A stretch of DNA of 64,000 nucleotides from NCBI GenBank assembly GCA_022579005.1, contig MU401581.1, positions 9,801 to 73,800 on the forward strand. Reading direction: 5' to 3'. Both the position numbers and the translations under genes were made by a program. Positions 34,332 to 49,148 of this stretch are shown in pieces. Each line of letters opens with the position of its first letter. Within the stretch, counting starts at the first letter, position 1. The DNA comes from Poronia punctata. Its lineage: Eukaryota > Ascomycota > Sordariomycetes > Xylariales > Xylariaceae. Below the pieces are notes generated by a model, which saw nothing but the letters and a program-made list of their open reading frames with translations, did not search any database and had not been told where the DNA came from.

Positions 34332-37300
34332 GTAAATGTTTTGCGAGATAGCTTCGTGGTGCCGGTTCAGCGGCAACGAGGATAAGCTGGATCCTGGGGC
34401 TTTCCCGGCTACGCATACGACGAGCAAAAACAGAACCACTCGTTGGGACAACTCGATGTTGTATCCGATGTCACATATAGACATTGGGGCATCTCTGACA
34501 TCAAACCCCGAGGTCGTCTATGATCTTCCGGATGTGAACAAGAATGCCAACCCGCTTTCCATGGGCCCGGCAAAGGGGTGGTCCATTTAATTGCATAACC
34601 GGATCATTGGGTAGATGGTAGGGTATGGTTACAAAGGTTACGCCCTCTCCTGCTACTAGCTTCCCCTGGAAATCAATATCACGCGACCCGACGTGCCAAA
34701 TGATCGGCTACGATAGGTACACAAACTGCTATTGCCACTGTATAAGTCCCTCTACCCTGGGATGACAATTCATGTCTGTTGTCCAAGGGCTTTATATGTT
34801 TCGGGTTTCGGACATCCCTTGTGAGTAGTCTGTTCCAGGCTTTTGACATCAAAAATGGACAATAAAACGAAAACACCCAAGGCTTAATATTAGCTAATGT
34901 ATGCAGAATATGGCGTTGAGGGCCTGGGAGCAAGCCACCTTCACGTAGTAAGCGAGGGCACTACACTTAGGCGACCATGCGAGGTACCTTACCGAAGCCG
35001 ACATCTTTGGTGCGGGGAACCTCCATTTGCAGGGGCGGGAATTGGAGGCTCTGACGGGATAAACATTCCATTATCATGGTGGGAGTTTGGTGTCGCATGC
35101 AATTCAACGTGCCGGAGGAGGCCGGAGACCAATAGGGATGCATGCCATATGCCCGCTCCGCCATAAATACCGATGGTGGGGGTGTAACAAATGCCAGAGC
35201 TTTATATCTAGTACGTAACACTTTGGAAGGCCACGTCTTTGACAGAAATTCTGCTGTCACGTCTACAAAGTGGTATATATTTATTGTTGGGAATTAAGTA
35301 CCAACACGTCTTGAACTGTACGTATCCGTTCAGTAAAAGGGGTTTATCTTTACTGCACAGAGAATATTATCTGCAACAGCGCATTGTCAACAACCAAGCC
35401 TCCCAAGCATGGCAACGAAGGCGTGGGTTGTTACACCGTTACGCTCGGCCCAGGGTACCTGCACACAGAGTCGGGGAATAAACAACAAACGTGGGGAACG
35501 CTACCCTTTACGCCACCGTGAAACCAGTGTTTCACCCGTCAGAAATCCAGCAACATTGTGTTAGATCGCTCTGTTCATATGCGTGCTATTTCAAAATTAT
35601 AAAAGAGTACTAGACATATATATCCATAGCCTAGAGAACCGCAACCAAAGGTAGGTTGGCAGGCCGTCCCGCATTTGGGGCATTTGGAGAACAAACGGCC
35701 TGTAATGTCTGCAGCCGCATGCCGCAGGGGTTGAGGTCGTGGGTAGTGTGGGTTGTCCAAGCCGGTTCATAACGTACATATCGGATTTGCCAATGACACT
35801 TTGAGAATTATTTCTGCGGTTAACATCGCCTCATGTCTTGCTCCAGTCTCGTGATACATCGTATACATCATATCGCATCTGTTGCGCCAATGAGGTTAAC
35901 CAACAGTGCTTCACTCTCTATACAAATGCTGCGTCGTTTTATACGAGCAGACCAACAACATACACGCCTCCAACATACATACATGTGGAGAACGTTAACC
36001 GGCTTTACCAGTTAATTCAATTCGTGAAGGCTTTTTTGGGGAATGCTGCTGCATATCTGCTCCTAGGTAGAACGTGTGACTTGCTTACCTAACCTGTCAA
36101 AAACCAATGAATGCGCCCTCAAGAACACATCAAGAAATCCGATACAGCCTCCTTTCCCTACAACAGGAAAATGATTACCTCAATGCAGCAGTTGAAATAG
36201 GTAACACAAGAACACAACAGCAGAACATACTACTACATCGGCTATTGTAGCCGTGAAAGCACGCCAGAAGGCGAATATTGACGGAAGTTGATGGCATGCA
36301 AAACGAGACAACAGTGGCTTGTTCAAGTTACACTGATATGTAATATAATACATAGCCTATAGGTATACTTTCTATGAAGATGAATAGCTAGGTAGTATAC
36401 CTAATATACCTCTACGATATATTAGTAACAGCAAGGCCTTTGCTTGAGGTATGGGGTTATAAAACGAAGGGAAAGTCTTTTTGGCCGTGCAGTGGTGGTT
36501 CAAAAGGTAAGCATCGGGCCGGGCTTTGTGTGGTGCAGGTGACGCAAATTCTAGATTTACGGCTTCATGTTCGGCTAAGTACCCAGACCGTTGCTAGGAG
36601 GACGTTAAGGACAGGTTAGGTATGGTCTGATGGATTCCTATGTGACATAGCGCCCCTGTGGTTCACTGCAGATATCCCTGCCGCATAACTAGCGCGGGGC
36701 TCTGGAAAATTTATCAACGGTCACCCCATTCTCTGTAAGTCACTACAATGACCGGATGAAAGCCAGACTTCCTGGGGTTCCTACGCGTAGGACGTGCTCA
36801 TCATGTATTAGATGATGAAGGAAGTCGCAATTCTAGGTGCTTGGTATTTCTGCAACTCTCAAGCATCCATCACTGAAATTCAACTTGCACGCCTAGGCAA
36901 CTCTTGTCCAAACTTCTTTTCCAAGCTGTTAAAATACATTATTGTTGTGGAGCAACCCTGCTGGAATCATTGTAGCTCTTACCCGCCCCTCGTTGATCCC
37001 TTTTGCTGCCGCGGGTCAGGTTTTGGTCAAGGTTTCATACATCATTCATCACTACTCACTAGATACCAACACTATATAACGTTAGCAACGCGCTTTCGGT
37101 CCCACCAGTTTGCAACTGGTATTAGACTAAGTTACCCTACCTTAGAAGATATACTACCTTGCTATCTGGCTACTCACCTTTCCTACCTGCATTCCGAATT
37201 CATTTCCTGAAACCGCCGAAAACTGTACTATTCTTCCTCTTTAACATCACTCGCTTCGCCTTACATATAAGCCCTCGCCTTAGGTCACCGCTGAGCGCCG

Positions 37301-37366
37301 GGTTAGATACTTTTTTGCTTGCTCATGCAGAATTCGGCCCCGTAACACCCGCACGCCATCACGCCG
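34332..37366. other. 3-kb intergenic region, no gene seen
   Basis: No gene can be supported. The open frames (for example 34897-35166 +, 34967-35260 -, 36812-37210 +) have no domains and are not bordered by credible splice sites. The last 200 bp are pyrimidine-rich and probably promoter or 5' leader of the SulP-family gene. Confidence 0.4.
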
Positions 37367-40300
37367 ATGTCTGCTCCGTCATTCGGCTTTTCCTGGGCTA
37401 GGAGATCTTCTGCTCCGCGGCCGGACGAAGAAGAAGCACCGGCGATCCAGGTTTCCAACCATGACCAACCCACCAATGCGCCACCAGCGTCCGATTCCAG
37501 ATATCTTTCGTCCTCTTTTGGTGCTTCTCCCCACAGAGAGCCGACAAGGTCGTTCATACCCGGCCCTGTACATGAACATGTCTGTAGGTTTAGGTGTCCC
37601 TCGGTCTCAACATTCTCCGGCGTTATCTTTGTCATACTCTAACATGTCTTTCTAGCCCCCATAGATAGTGCCAGCTTTGCTAGGAGTGTCCGCGAGGATA
37701 CGGCGGAGCTAGCTTCCTATGTTCTAGCCACCAAGAGGGAGAAGCGAGGTGCTTCCTTCCTTCGTCAACGATCAACTTCCTTGTCGCATCTCGGACCTGA
37801 CCAACTCGGCAACGACGACAGCACCGACAGGATAGATGAATTATCCGAACCTTCATCGACTGATGAAGGAACCGGAGAAGAAGATGCTGGGCCCTCGATG
37901 TTGACTAGTATGCTTCGGCGATCTCCTCCCGAGGAAGAAGGATCATCTACGTCTCGTAACGGCAGTGCAAACAGCCGTGGCTTGCGAGGCCCGCCTTCGC
38001 CAAATGCACCCTCGTTAGATGCCGAGTCGGCTCCACTAGCGCGCCACCCGAGCGAGAGCCTGTCGGAAGAAACACCATTATTGGGGCCAAAATCGCGTAG
38101 ATCTAATTCCGACAGGGACATCGCGGACCCCGAGAGTCAAAAGCCTCGCGATGATCTGGGGTATGCTCGCTCGTCAATACGGAATATAACAGCTGCTTTA
38201 AATCCGAAATCGTGGGATAAGAAGACTATCTGGGAGAAAGCAGTCATGGACCCCGTGCGTTGCTTGCCAGCTGTTGTGGTTGGACTGCTGCTCAACATCT
38301 TGGATGCTCTTTCCTATGGTGCGTATAAGGACGATCATCCACGATATAGGCTCGTCTCACTAACAATTTCAAGGCATGATTTTATTCCCTCTTGGAAACC
38401 CCATCTTCTCCCACCTGGGTCCTGCCGGCATATCAATTTTCTACGTGAGCACGATTATCGCTCAGATAACATTTTCGACTGGAAGTATCTTCAAGGGCGG
38501 CGTCGGATCGGAATTAGTACGTTTTGCGTTGGTACCTGGCGTTTTTATATGCTAACCGTGCGTAGATCGAAGTAGTCCCTTTTTTCCACAGTATGGCCGC
38601 CACCATCACGGGCATTGTGGGCGAAGACAAACCAGATGCTGTTATAGCAACTACGATCACTTCCTTTGCGCTCAGTTCTATGCTGACAGGCATCGTCTTC
38701 TATCTGATGGGACGGTTTAATTTGGGGTACATCATCGGCTTTATCCCTCGCCACATCTTGATTGGTTGCATTGGTGGCGTCGGTTGGTTTCTCATCGCCA
38801 CTGGTTTCGAAGTATCGGGTCGGCTTGGCGAATTCCACTACGACCTGGAGACTGTCCAGCGCCTATTCGAGCCAGATACCCTCCTATTGTGGCTGATACC
38901 ACTTTCTCTGGCCGTTTTGCTCTTCGGGCTGCAGAGGAAGATCACGTCGCGCTACTTTCTTCCAGTCTACATCCTATGTATTCCTCTTGTTTTCTACATC
39001 GTGGTACTGTCTATGAACAGCCTGAGCCCCGAACATTTGAGAGAAACGGGTTGGATTTTCGAGGCTCCAGAGGCTGGTCAGCCATGGTGGTACTTCTGGA
39101 CCCTTTATAGTAAGTCCGAGTAGTCCTAATTTTCTCTTGGGCCACGTATACTGACCGAAGGCGAAGGGTTTGATCTCGTACACTGGGGTGCAATTGTGGA
39201 ATGTTTAGGGGCTATGCTTGCCTTGACTTTCTTTAGCTTGTTGCATGTTCCAATCAACGTACCTGCGTTGGCGCAGAATGCGGGCGAGGATAACCTGAAT
39301 CTGGACCACGAGCTGAGGCTACACGGTATCTCCAATTTTGTATCTGGAATGGCGGGTAGCATTCAGAACTACCTGGTGTTTGCAAACACGATATTCTTCA
39401 TGAGGTCAGGTGGTGACAGTCGGCTGGGTGGGTTCCTCCTAGCCGCGCTCACATTTGTGGTTATGACCATCGGCCCCGCGACTATCGGCTTCATTCCCGT
39501 TATGATGGTTGGAACGCTTATATACGTACTCGGATTCGAACTGTTGCTCGATGCTTTAGTGACTCCGAGACGGAAGCTAAAGCTAGTGGAGTATCTGACA
39601 GTAAGTCCCCTCGTAGCTGTCCGCATAGGAAAACTGACATTAATACGGGTCGCAGATACTGGCGATAGTACTTACGATGGGAATCTACGACTTCGTGGTT
39701 GGCATCTTTGTCGGCATGATACTCGCCTTCGTCTCTGCTATATTCCATGCTTCTCGTGTATCAGCTATCCGAGCGACGTACACGGGGGATCAGGTTGGAT
39801 CCATGGTTCGGCGTAACCCTTCACAGCATCATTATCTGAAAAGGGTGGGGACCCAGACCTACATCATCAAGTTGTCCGGCTTCCTCTTCTTCGGCACCAT
39901 TGTAGGTGTCGAGGAGAAGATTCGTGAGCTGATTTCGGATGAGGAATTTAAGCAGCGCCCTCTGAGCTACATGATTATCGACCTGTGGCACGTTACGGGC
40001 ATAGACTTTTCAGCTGCTGAAGGGTTCAAGACTATCAGTCGGCTGCTACATGCGAAAGGGATTACCCTCCTAATCAGCGGTAAAGATGCCGACATCGGCG
40101 TGGGATTAGATCTGAGGGCAGTGGGTCTTGGATCTGATAATATCGATGTCAAGTTTATGCCCGATTTGAACTCGGCATTGGAGAGCTGCGAGAATGAACA
40201 GCTTAAAACATTCTATGCGCGCCAAGAGGCATTGAGGGTAACACGGCCTTCACCATCGAGGAATCTTGATGTGCCCCCCGACGGGTCGATTTCGCAGTCT

Positions 40301-40852
40301 TTCGATTTCTTGTCGCAATCTCCCAGAAGGCACCACCTACATGAAGCGGCACGGAACGTTCTGACACAGCAGGAGATCAAGAGGGCTAGTCGATGGCAAA
40401 GCATCAGCGAGCCCTTGAGGCTCATGCTGCAGGTCTTCCATAACGTGAGCAACAAGAACGAGGATTTTTGGTTCCGGGCCAAGCCTTACTTTGTCCGCCG
40501 AGAAATCACAGCCGGCACAATCATGTATCGGCGTGGCGACGTGGCAAGCGGATTTTATCTGGTAGAGAGAGGCGAGCTTCACGCGGAATACGAGACACCA
40601 CAGGGTCGGCTGTCGGAGCCAATCGTCCAGGGCACGACGTGTGGCGAACTACCTTTCTTTTCCGAGACGACGCGTACTGCGACCGTCAAGGCAGTTAAGG
40701 ACTGCGTTGTCTGGGTTATGGACACGGAGGCGTGGAATCGTCTTCAGGCGGAAGAACAGGACGTTGCCCGGGAATTGCTTCGTATCTCGCTCAAGTTGAC
40801 AACGGAGAGGATGAACGCCATGACGAACTATATTTCGGCTGTAGGTCAGTAA
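37367..40852 (+). CDS. SulP/SLC26-like membrane protein with STAS and cNMP-binding domains
   Basis: Six exons: 37367-37583, 37656-38318, 38374-38516, 38566-39109, 39161-39600 and 39656-40852 (1067 aa). All five introns (49-72 nt) have GT..AG ends and fitting phases. Residues 1-280 are a Ser/Pro-rich acidic cytosolic region. A SulP-type transmembrane core (about 295-720) contains PLGNPIFSHLGPAGISIFYVST and FIPRHILIGCIGGVGWFL. A STAS domain (about 735-850) begins YIIKLSGFLFFGTIVGVEEKI, and a cyclic-nucleotide-binding-like domain (about 940-1040) has AGTIMYRRGDVASGFYLVERGEL and CGELPFFSETTRTATV. This order matches the yeast YGR125W (Vsb1) family, linked to vacuolar storage of basic amino acids, so a vacuolar membrane site is likely. 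The substrate is not shown by sequence. Confidence 0.9.
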
Positions 40853-41778
40853 ACGACGAGGAGGGAACTGTGATACTATTTGATTTAGGATATCTTGTAT
40901 ATAGCTTTTAGGCGCAAGGATTCGCGAAAAAAAAACATGGGGAGACGTGGGAGGGAAAGACCGAGTGTTGTCTAAGCGATGGATTTCCTTTTGATACCAA
41001 TGGCGGGCTGGGCAGGTATATAAAAAAGTTGTTCAAAAGCGAATAAGACAATTTTGGGGTTTAGCTCTTGCTCTATAACCCCACAAACACACATATGATC
41101 ATTTGAATGTTAAGGCGGTTCGTATTATGTATAAAAGTGTGCTTTTTCTAGAGTTAGATCCATAGATCTTCATGGTTGACTACCTCTTATGATATGCCTT
41201 TTATGTCCTGATTACAGACCCATCTGGGCTGCGCTGACAGTGAGCCGTTTCGGAACCGGTATGTGTACTAGAAGGGTTGATTACCATACGTGGCGGAACG
41301 GTCCCGCGCGGGTGACAAAGCAACGAACATGACTACAAATCCATCAACGGCACAGCAACCACGGTTCATTCTGTTCTCCCCGTATTGTTTATTACTAACT
41401 AACCTGGGGATGGCTTCTGCAAATGTCGCTGTTAGTCGGTGTCGTTCCGCTCCTTGCTGATAAATACATGGAGATGTTTGCCAGCTCGCGCGCGGAATTG
41501 GGTCCGTGAAGTCTGGACGAGATATATCATCACGAATTCAAAGTTTACACCGATGATGATGGTTGGGTCATGAATATAAATATTAGCATGATCCGGCCCT
41601 CGAAAAACTCTCCTTCTTGTAGTACCATCAAGCAACTGCATCTTCGAGTATTCACATCTTCGTCTGCTTCTAGCTCTCTCACTTTTGTTAACTACCCCCT
41701 ATCCTCACATCTGTCCTCGCAAGACTCACCCAGTCCCAGCAAACAACAACTTCATATTCACTTTTTCTCATCTTCAAA
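40853..41778 (+). promoter_or_regulatory. intergenic region with TATA-like box upstream of SDR gene
   Basis: TATAAATA lies at 41575-41582, about 200 bp before the SDR start codon, followed by CT-rich stretches near 41605-41770 (TCTTCGTCTGC, CACTTTTTCTCATCTTC) typical of filamentous-fungal transcription start regions. No gene is seen in the rest. Confidence 0.4.
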
Positions 41779-42707
41779 ATGAATTACACCAAGACTCACC
41801 ACACTGCCCCCTACGCCTCCATCGCACCTACGCGAGCCGCCCTCTCCGCAGCCAACAAAACCGTCCTCATCGTGGGCGCATCAAGCGGCATCGCCCAAGA
41901 GACAGCCCGCGCCTTCCTCGAAGCCGGCTCTGCCAGCCTCGTCCTCGTCAGTCGACGAACGGGGACCCTCACCACCTTTGTCTCGGGTTTGCAGGAGAAA
42001 TACCCCGCTGCCGAAATCCAGACTCTGGAAGCGGGCGTGTGTGACGCCGAGGCGCTTACCGCGGCGTTTTCGAGCGTCAAAAGCCCCGTGGACGTGGTAA
42101 TTAACTGCGCCGGCTACGCGCCTACGCTCGCCCCCGTCGCGAAGAGCGATCTGAAGGACTTCTGGCGCGGCTTCGAAGTCAATGTCCTGGGGCCGGCGAC
42201 CCTGGCGCAAGTCATCGCGGCCAGGGCACCCGGCGCCACGTTCCTGCAGCTCGGGACGGCTGGCGCCCTGTTCCCGGCTCAGATGCCCATGGCCGGATAC
42301 GCGACTAGCAAGCTCGCGCTCGTCAAGTTGATGGAGTATGTTGGGGCCGAGAACCCGGGACTCCGCGTCGTTACGGTTCACCCTGGTGTTGTGCCCGAGA
42401 CGGAGGGCGGGCAGAAGATGGTCAAGGAGTCGGGGGTGGCGTGGCCTGGTGATGATAGTAAGTTTTGATTTCTCTGTCTTTTCCCCTCTCTCCGTATGTG
42501 TGCTAATACAAGATCTTTTCTTTATTTCTAGTTAAACTGCCTGCTCGCTTCTTAGTCTGGGCTGCTAGCGATGAGGCTTCGTTCCTGAAGAATAAGTTTG
42601 TCTTTGCTAATTGGGATGTTGATGAGATGAAGGCTAGAGCTGAGGAGATTGCGGCTTCGCCTGAGTTGACTATCGGTTTGAATGGCTTTCCCCGAAACGT
42701 CGAGTAG
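41779..42707 (+). CDS. short-chain dehydrogenase/reductase (SDR)
   Basis: Two exons, 41779-42457 and 42532-42707 (284 aa), with a 74-nt intron (GTAAGT...CTAG). Classical SDR features are a Rossmann nucleotide loop VGASSGIAQ (about 34-42), the adenine-ring stabiliser NCAGYAP and the catalytic YATSK (Tyr about 174). The start of strand 2 has LVSRR, and the basic residues suggest NADP(H). The position of the usual catalytic Ser, 13-14 residues before the Tyr, reads G-T-A-G-A, so Thr may replace Ser. The end (FVFANWDVDEMK..., LTIGLNGFP) matches fungal uncharacterised SDRs. It uses C-ending codons strongly in exon 1 but less so in exon 2. The substrate is unknown. Confidence 0.9.
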
Positions 42708-43128
42708 TTCTACAGTAAATCGCTCGTTAGTAAAGCTACGGGTTTGTGTGTTAGCCTGAGGCAGGTGTATATTAGGGTTTAGATAGAGATAGATAATAAA
42801 CGCATACTTCTCTACTTACTCACTACCTATTTGGAAGGAGAACTCTCCATATGTTGTTGCTTATGGCTTCGTGACTTGTACATTATGAGTTTCCCATAGC
42901 CCGAAAGACCCAGAGGGTTAAGAAAATAACGAGGAAAGGACATATAAAGGTATCATATCTGTCCACTTCAATTCTCTCATCATATACGTACATATTATTC
43001 TATGCCCCCGATGGCTCATTTCTGTGACCCATCATCTTATTCCGAGACCCAATGACGCCAGATTACATGAGACACTTGACAGAAAGCCGTCCTTCCAAGG
43101 GACTTTGAAAAACCAGGCTCCCTCCTTT
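42708..43128. other. convergent intergenic region
   Basis: 3' flanks of the SDR gene (+) and the Emp24-type gene (-). No gene is seen. Confidence 0.5.
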
Positions 43129-43902
43129 CTACACGACTCGTTTAACCTCGAAGAAGCGGCGTAACCACCAGACCTGGAAGAGGGATTCGCCGATTACGAC
43201 ACCGATAACGAAGAGATTCCACCATTTGACTCGGCTGTTTGTGCTCTCTGCTGTGTTTCGGTGCGTCCGCTCACGCATGACGATATACGACTGCTCGTCC
43301 TTGACTTGGCTCACCATCTCGTTGAGCTTTTTGACTGTAGTAAAATAAAGTGTAAGTAAGCAAGTTTACGGGTCTGGGCGCCAGATATAAGTTTCCGTAC
43401 TTTCGATATCCAGGGGATCCTGGGGAGCATCGGTCTCGGAGACGTAGACAATGCCATGGACGTTAAATGACACTTCCTTGCTAGTAGCACCCCAATGCTC
43501 GTTGCCGAAGCAGTAAAGGTACCTGCCGTCGAATTTGGCGGTAAAAGAGTGGTCGCCGTTGGATACGGACCTCTGGAAGGTTTCGTGTTGGCCTTGGGGA
43601 TTGGTGATCTAGAAAGGGGGGGAAGAGGTTCCCCCAATCGAGTCAGTAAATCCGACCTAGTCGATATCGGTATAACTCATTGTTTTCTTCCCGACGTGGT
43701 GTCATACCCAGAAGTCGACGTCGAGGTTTCCTGCGCTTCCAAATTCCCTATCGCCGACCTGGAAGCTGACGGTCATGACATCGTCCTTGTGGAGCTCTTC
43801 GTGGAAGCATTCTCGGCCGTGGGCGGGAAGCTGTATGTTGTGGCCTACGACGGCATGGAAGAGGCCGACCGCCGCTAATAATGTGGCGCCGGAGAAAAAC
43901 AT
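43129..43902 (-). CDS. EMP24: p24 family cargo receptor, Emp24 (p24-beta) type
   Basis: Three exons: 43902-43708, 43608-43401 and 43334-43129 (202 aa). Introns are 99 nt (GTATGA...TAG) and 66 nt (GTACGG...CAG). An N-terminal signal peptide (MFFSGATLLAAVGLFHAVVG) precedes a GOLD domain opening HNIQLPAHGRECFHEEL, with the paired cysteines in ECF and YCF. A coiled-coil segment has VKDEQSYIVMRERTHRNTAESTN. One C-terminal TM helix ends in RRFFEVKRVV, with the di-phenylalanine COPII signal. The length equals yeast Emp24 (203 aa), and the stalk sequence is closest to the beta class. It is a type I protein that cycles between ER and Golgi, sorting GPI-anchored and other cargo. It lies head to head with ARF1, 1.5 kb apart. 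Confidence 0.93.
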
Positions 43903-46137
<2,235 letters not shown>

Positions 46138-47215
46138 AGAGTTGGATGTGACGGCATTTCAAACACTCGGCTCGTTCCTTACTCACGTTTTTCATGGGCT
46201 GGTTATAGCACGCAAAGCATTATTCGGAACAGACACGATATAGTCATCAATTACGCATCATCCTCGGTACCATTCTCCCTTCGTGGTGGCGGCCTAACGA
46301 TGTGAATCAGCCGCTTGTTTTGTGCATGGCCCTTCCGGTGGTCCCCATCGGAAGTCTGATTTCGGGAAGAGTAAGGCAGTAGGCGTACTGGGACGGAATC
46401 TGTATGAATTGGTTGTTACAGACAACAAAGATATCTCCCAGCGTTTATTCAAGGCACAATGAGCGGGCTGACGTTCCCAACTGGGCTGGTTTGGCGCGGG
46501 GATTCTGCCATTTCGTTGTCTTGCTATATGAAAATGTTCCATGTTCGTACTCATTCCTAATAAGACTTCCTTTTTCCTTCTCCACCAATGAAGACTTTTC
46601 TGTTTAATTTCTGGTTTTCCACCGTGTGGTTGTCACTTGTTACGTACATAGACAATTCCAAAGTGTCAAATTCTCGGGATTGCGTAAATGATGACACCTA
46701 GTCTGCTTCATGGTTCGCGTATTGAGTGATATATTAGCCATATATGTGAAATACGAAAACATACGCGTTCCTCTTAATATGTTTGGTAAGCGTCGAAGCG
46801 GATCAGCCAGGTATGATATTCCGACAAATCAGCCGTTGTAGATGGTTGCCTACCTACATAGGTAGTCTAGGCAGTGTTTATTGCAGGCGTATGATCAAGG
46901 ATTCAGTGTCTGCCACCTATCACGTGTGTACACGGGCAGTGATACTCTGGCGTCAGGTTAATAGTGTAAATGGCGGTCGAGAGCCGTCTGGGGTCAAGTT
47001 CCACTGGGAGATATCGGCATGACGCTCGATCCGCCCCGCCTATGCCGTAATCGGCCGACTAGTGACCCTCTTTTATCTTCCGCAGCTTCAAGGTTTCCTA
47101 TCGTAACTACCTTGCTCGAGAATTTTATCGGCCAACCAGCTAAGTCGCAGTATACTAGAGCCTATAGTCGCATTGTTCTCTCTCTGGTAAAAATTTGTCT
47201 GTCAATTGGTTCAAA
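46138..47215. other. intergenic, no gene seen
   Basis: 3' flank of ARF1 and upstream region of the T-protein gene. A near-palindromic CCTACCTACATAGGTAGTCTAGG lies at about 46849-46872. No gene is seen. Confidence 0.45.
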
Positions 47216-48640
47216 ATGAAGCTTTCCAGGGCCGTATCAACCACCGGAAAGGGTATCCGTTCCCTCGGCAACTCACGAGCGCCTTACTCCACCCTAGTGC
47301 GAACGTTGCCGTGCTCAGACATCGCTCGAGTCGACACCGCCAGCTCTTCTCGCACAGCGCGCACACAACCTCAATCCGCATACCTCTGTTCCCGAAAGTA
47401 TACACGAGGAACCTTAGCCAATAACCGCAGATCGTACTCGTCCTCCAGTGCTCCTCTCAACCGGACAGCCCTCTATGACCTGCACCTTGCCCATGGCGCC
47501 AAAATGGTGCCGTTTGGAGGCTTTGAGATGCCAGTGTATTATACCGGCCTGAGCGTCAGCGCCTCCCATCATTTTACACGAGAGAAGGCTTCACTCTTCG
47601 ACGTCGGCCATATGGTGCAACATCGGTTCGAGGGGCCGGGTGCAGCAGCCTTCCTGCAGCGCATTACACCCGGGAGTCTGGAAAGCTTGCCAAAACACCA
47701 GAGCACGCTCTCTGCACTTCTGTGGCCGGAGACGGGCGGCATCGTGGACGACACTATCGTGACGCGTCTCGGCCCCGAGCTCTTCTACGTCGTCACCAAT
47801 GCTGCGTGTCGGGAGAAAGATCTCGGCTATCTCGGAGAACAGCTTTCAGCTTGGGACGGGGCCGAGGTCCGCCATGAAGTCCTGGATGGGTGGGGATTGA
47901 TCGCTCTCCAGGGACCCCTATCGGAGGAGCTGTTGAACCAGATTCTGGAAGACCCGGCAGCGACGAACCTGCGCGAAGTATACTTTGGGCAGAGCGTCTT
48001 CGCCAAGGTCAAGGGTGCGACGGACCCGGTGCTCATCAGCCGAGGAGGATACACGGGCGAAGACGGCTTCGAGATCTCCATCTCGCCGGCTGATACGGTA
48101 AACGTCACCAAGACCTTGTTGGAAACCTCCGGGCCCGAGAAACTGCAATTCGCCGGCCTCGGCGCGAGAGATAGTCTGCGTCTGGAGGCGGGCATGTGTT
48201 TGTACGGACACGATCTCGACGACACCAAGACGCCGGTAGAGGCCGCGCTTAGCTGGATCGTAGGCAAAGACCGGCGGACGCCCGAATCCGACGCCGATAA
48301 GTTCCACGGCGCCGACGTCATCCTCGCACAGCTGAAGCCGAAGAGTAAGGGTGGAAGCGGCGTCTCAACACGGCGCGTCGGACTTGTGGTCGAAGGTGCG
48401 CCTGCGCGTGAGGGCGCCGAGATCGTCACTGCTGAGGGTAACGACAATATCGGCGTCATCACTAGCGGCTGTCCTAGCCCGACCCTCGGCAAGAATATCG
48501 CGATGGGGTATGTCAAGGACGGGATGCATAAGGCCGGTACCGAAGTCCAGGTTCTCGTGCGTGGACGTGCCCGCAAGGCCGTTATTACCAAGATGCCTTT
48601 CGTCCCTGCAAAGTACTGGAAGGGTCCGGCACCAGCTTAG
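47216..48640 (+). CDS. GCV1: aminomethyltransferase, glycine cleavage system T protein
   Basis: Single exon, 474 aa. The frame is open further upstream, but the first ATG is 47216. Residues 1-80 are basic and Ser/Thr/Arg-rich without acidic patches, fitting a mitochondrial presequence. The mature part begins TALYDLHLAHGAKMVPFGGFEMPVYY. The catalytic Asp sits in SLFDVGHM (about 126-133), and folate-site blocks include GGYTGEDGFEIS and GLGARDSLRLEAGMCLYGHDLD. The barrel C-domain has SGCPSPTLGKNIAMGYV. It transfers the methylene group from the H-protein aminomethyl-lipoyl arm to tetrahydrofolate with release of ammonia, in the mitochondrial matrix. Length and motifs match fungal GcvT; nothing is missing. 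Confidence 0.95.
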   Translation: MKLSRAVSTTGKGIRSLGNSRAPYSTLVRTLPCSDIARVDTASSSRTARTQPQSAYLCSRKYTRGTLANNRRSYSSSSAPLNRTALYDLHLAHGAKMVPFGGFEMPVYYTGLSVSASHHFTREKASLFDVGHMVQHRFEGPGAAAFLQRITPGSLESLPKHQSTLSALLWPETGGIVDDTIVTRLGPELFYVVTNAACREKDLGYLGEQLSAWDGAEVRHEVLDGWGLIALQGPLSEELLNQILEDPAATNLREVYFGQSVFAKVKGATDPVLISRGGYTGEDGFEISISPADTVNVTKTLLETSGPEKLQFAGLGARDSLRLEAGMCLYGHDLDDTKTPVEAALSWIVGKDRRTPESDADKFHGADVILAQLKPKSKGGSGVSTRRVGLVVEGAPAREGAEIVTAEGNDNIGVITSGCPSPTLGKNIAMGYVKDGMHKAGTEVQVLVRGRARKAVITKMPFVPAKYWKGPAPA

Positions 48641-49148
48641 TTTGGATCTGATGTAAATGTGTTTGGAGTGGAGGTAGACGGCCGTGGAGAGCATTGTAAA
48701 ACCACACACCAAACCGCATGTGACTTAGGACACTAATACGGCGCTGAACTTCCTCGTTGGGTTTCCTTTTATTTTTCTACGGCGACATGGATTTTTTTTT
48801 TTTTTCAACACAGGAGCGGAAGGAGAAAAGGTCAATATTAGATACCCTCAACGAAAATCTAGACGATACATAACCAGGTGGAGGTAACTGCCTATATAGC
48901 CATACACGGGGACTGGCTGAAGGGACGTGTTGTACAAATCCGGGCAAATGAGTTATATGAGCCAACCTACTATATATGAAGTATATGCGTGATTCATCTT
49001 GTTGTTACAGCTTCTTGTATTTGACTTTTAATTTTCTTGCTTCCGAGGTAAGAAGAGCAACAGGCACACTGTTCTTGGAATCTACACGTGCCGGGCACAT
49101 TTCTCTAACAATGCCGGCCCCCCTGATGGCCACTTTCTTCCCTGCCAA
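48641..49148. other. convergent intergenic region
   Basis: About 0.5 kb between the T-protein gene (+) and the luciferase-domain gene (-). A 15-nt poly-T run lies at about 48791-48805. No gene is seen. Confidence 0.5.

Noticed and set aside
36812..37210. 132-aa frame on the + strand
   Set aside because: No domain or conserved motif; lies in a pyrimidine-rich upstream region of the SulP-family gene.
47195..47215. Upstream start of the T-protein frame
   Set aside because: The first codon there is TTG; the first ATG is at 47216 and begins a good mitochondrial leader.
47827..48591. 254-aa open frame on the - strand
   Set aside because: Antisense to the glycine cleavage T-protein gene, with no domain.
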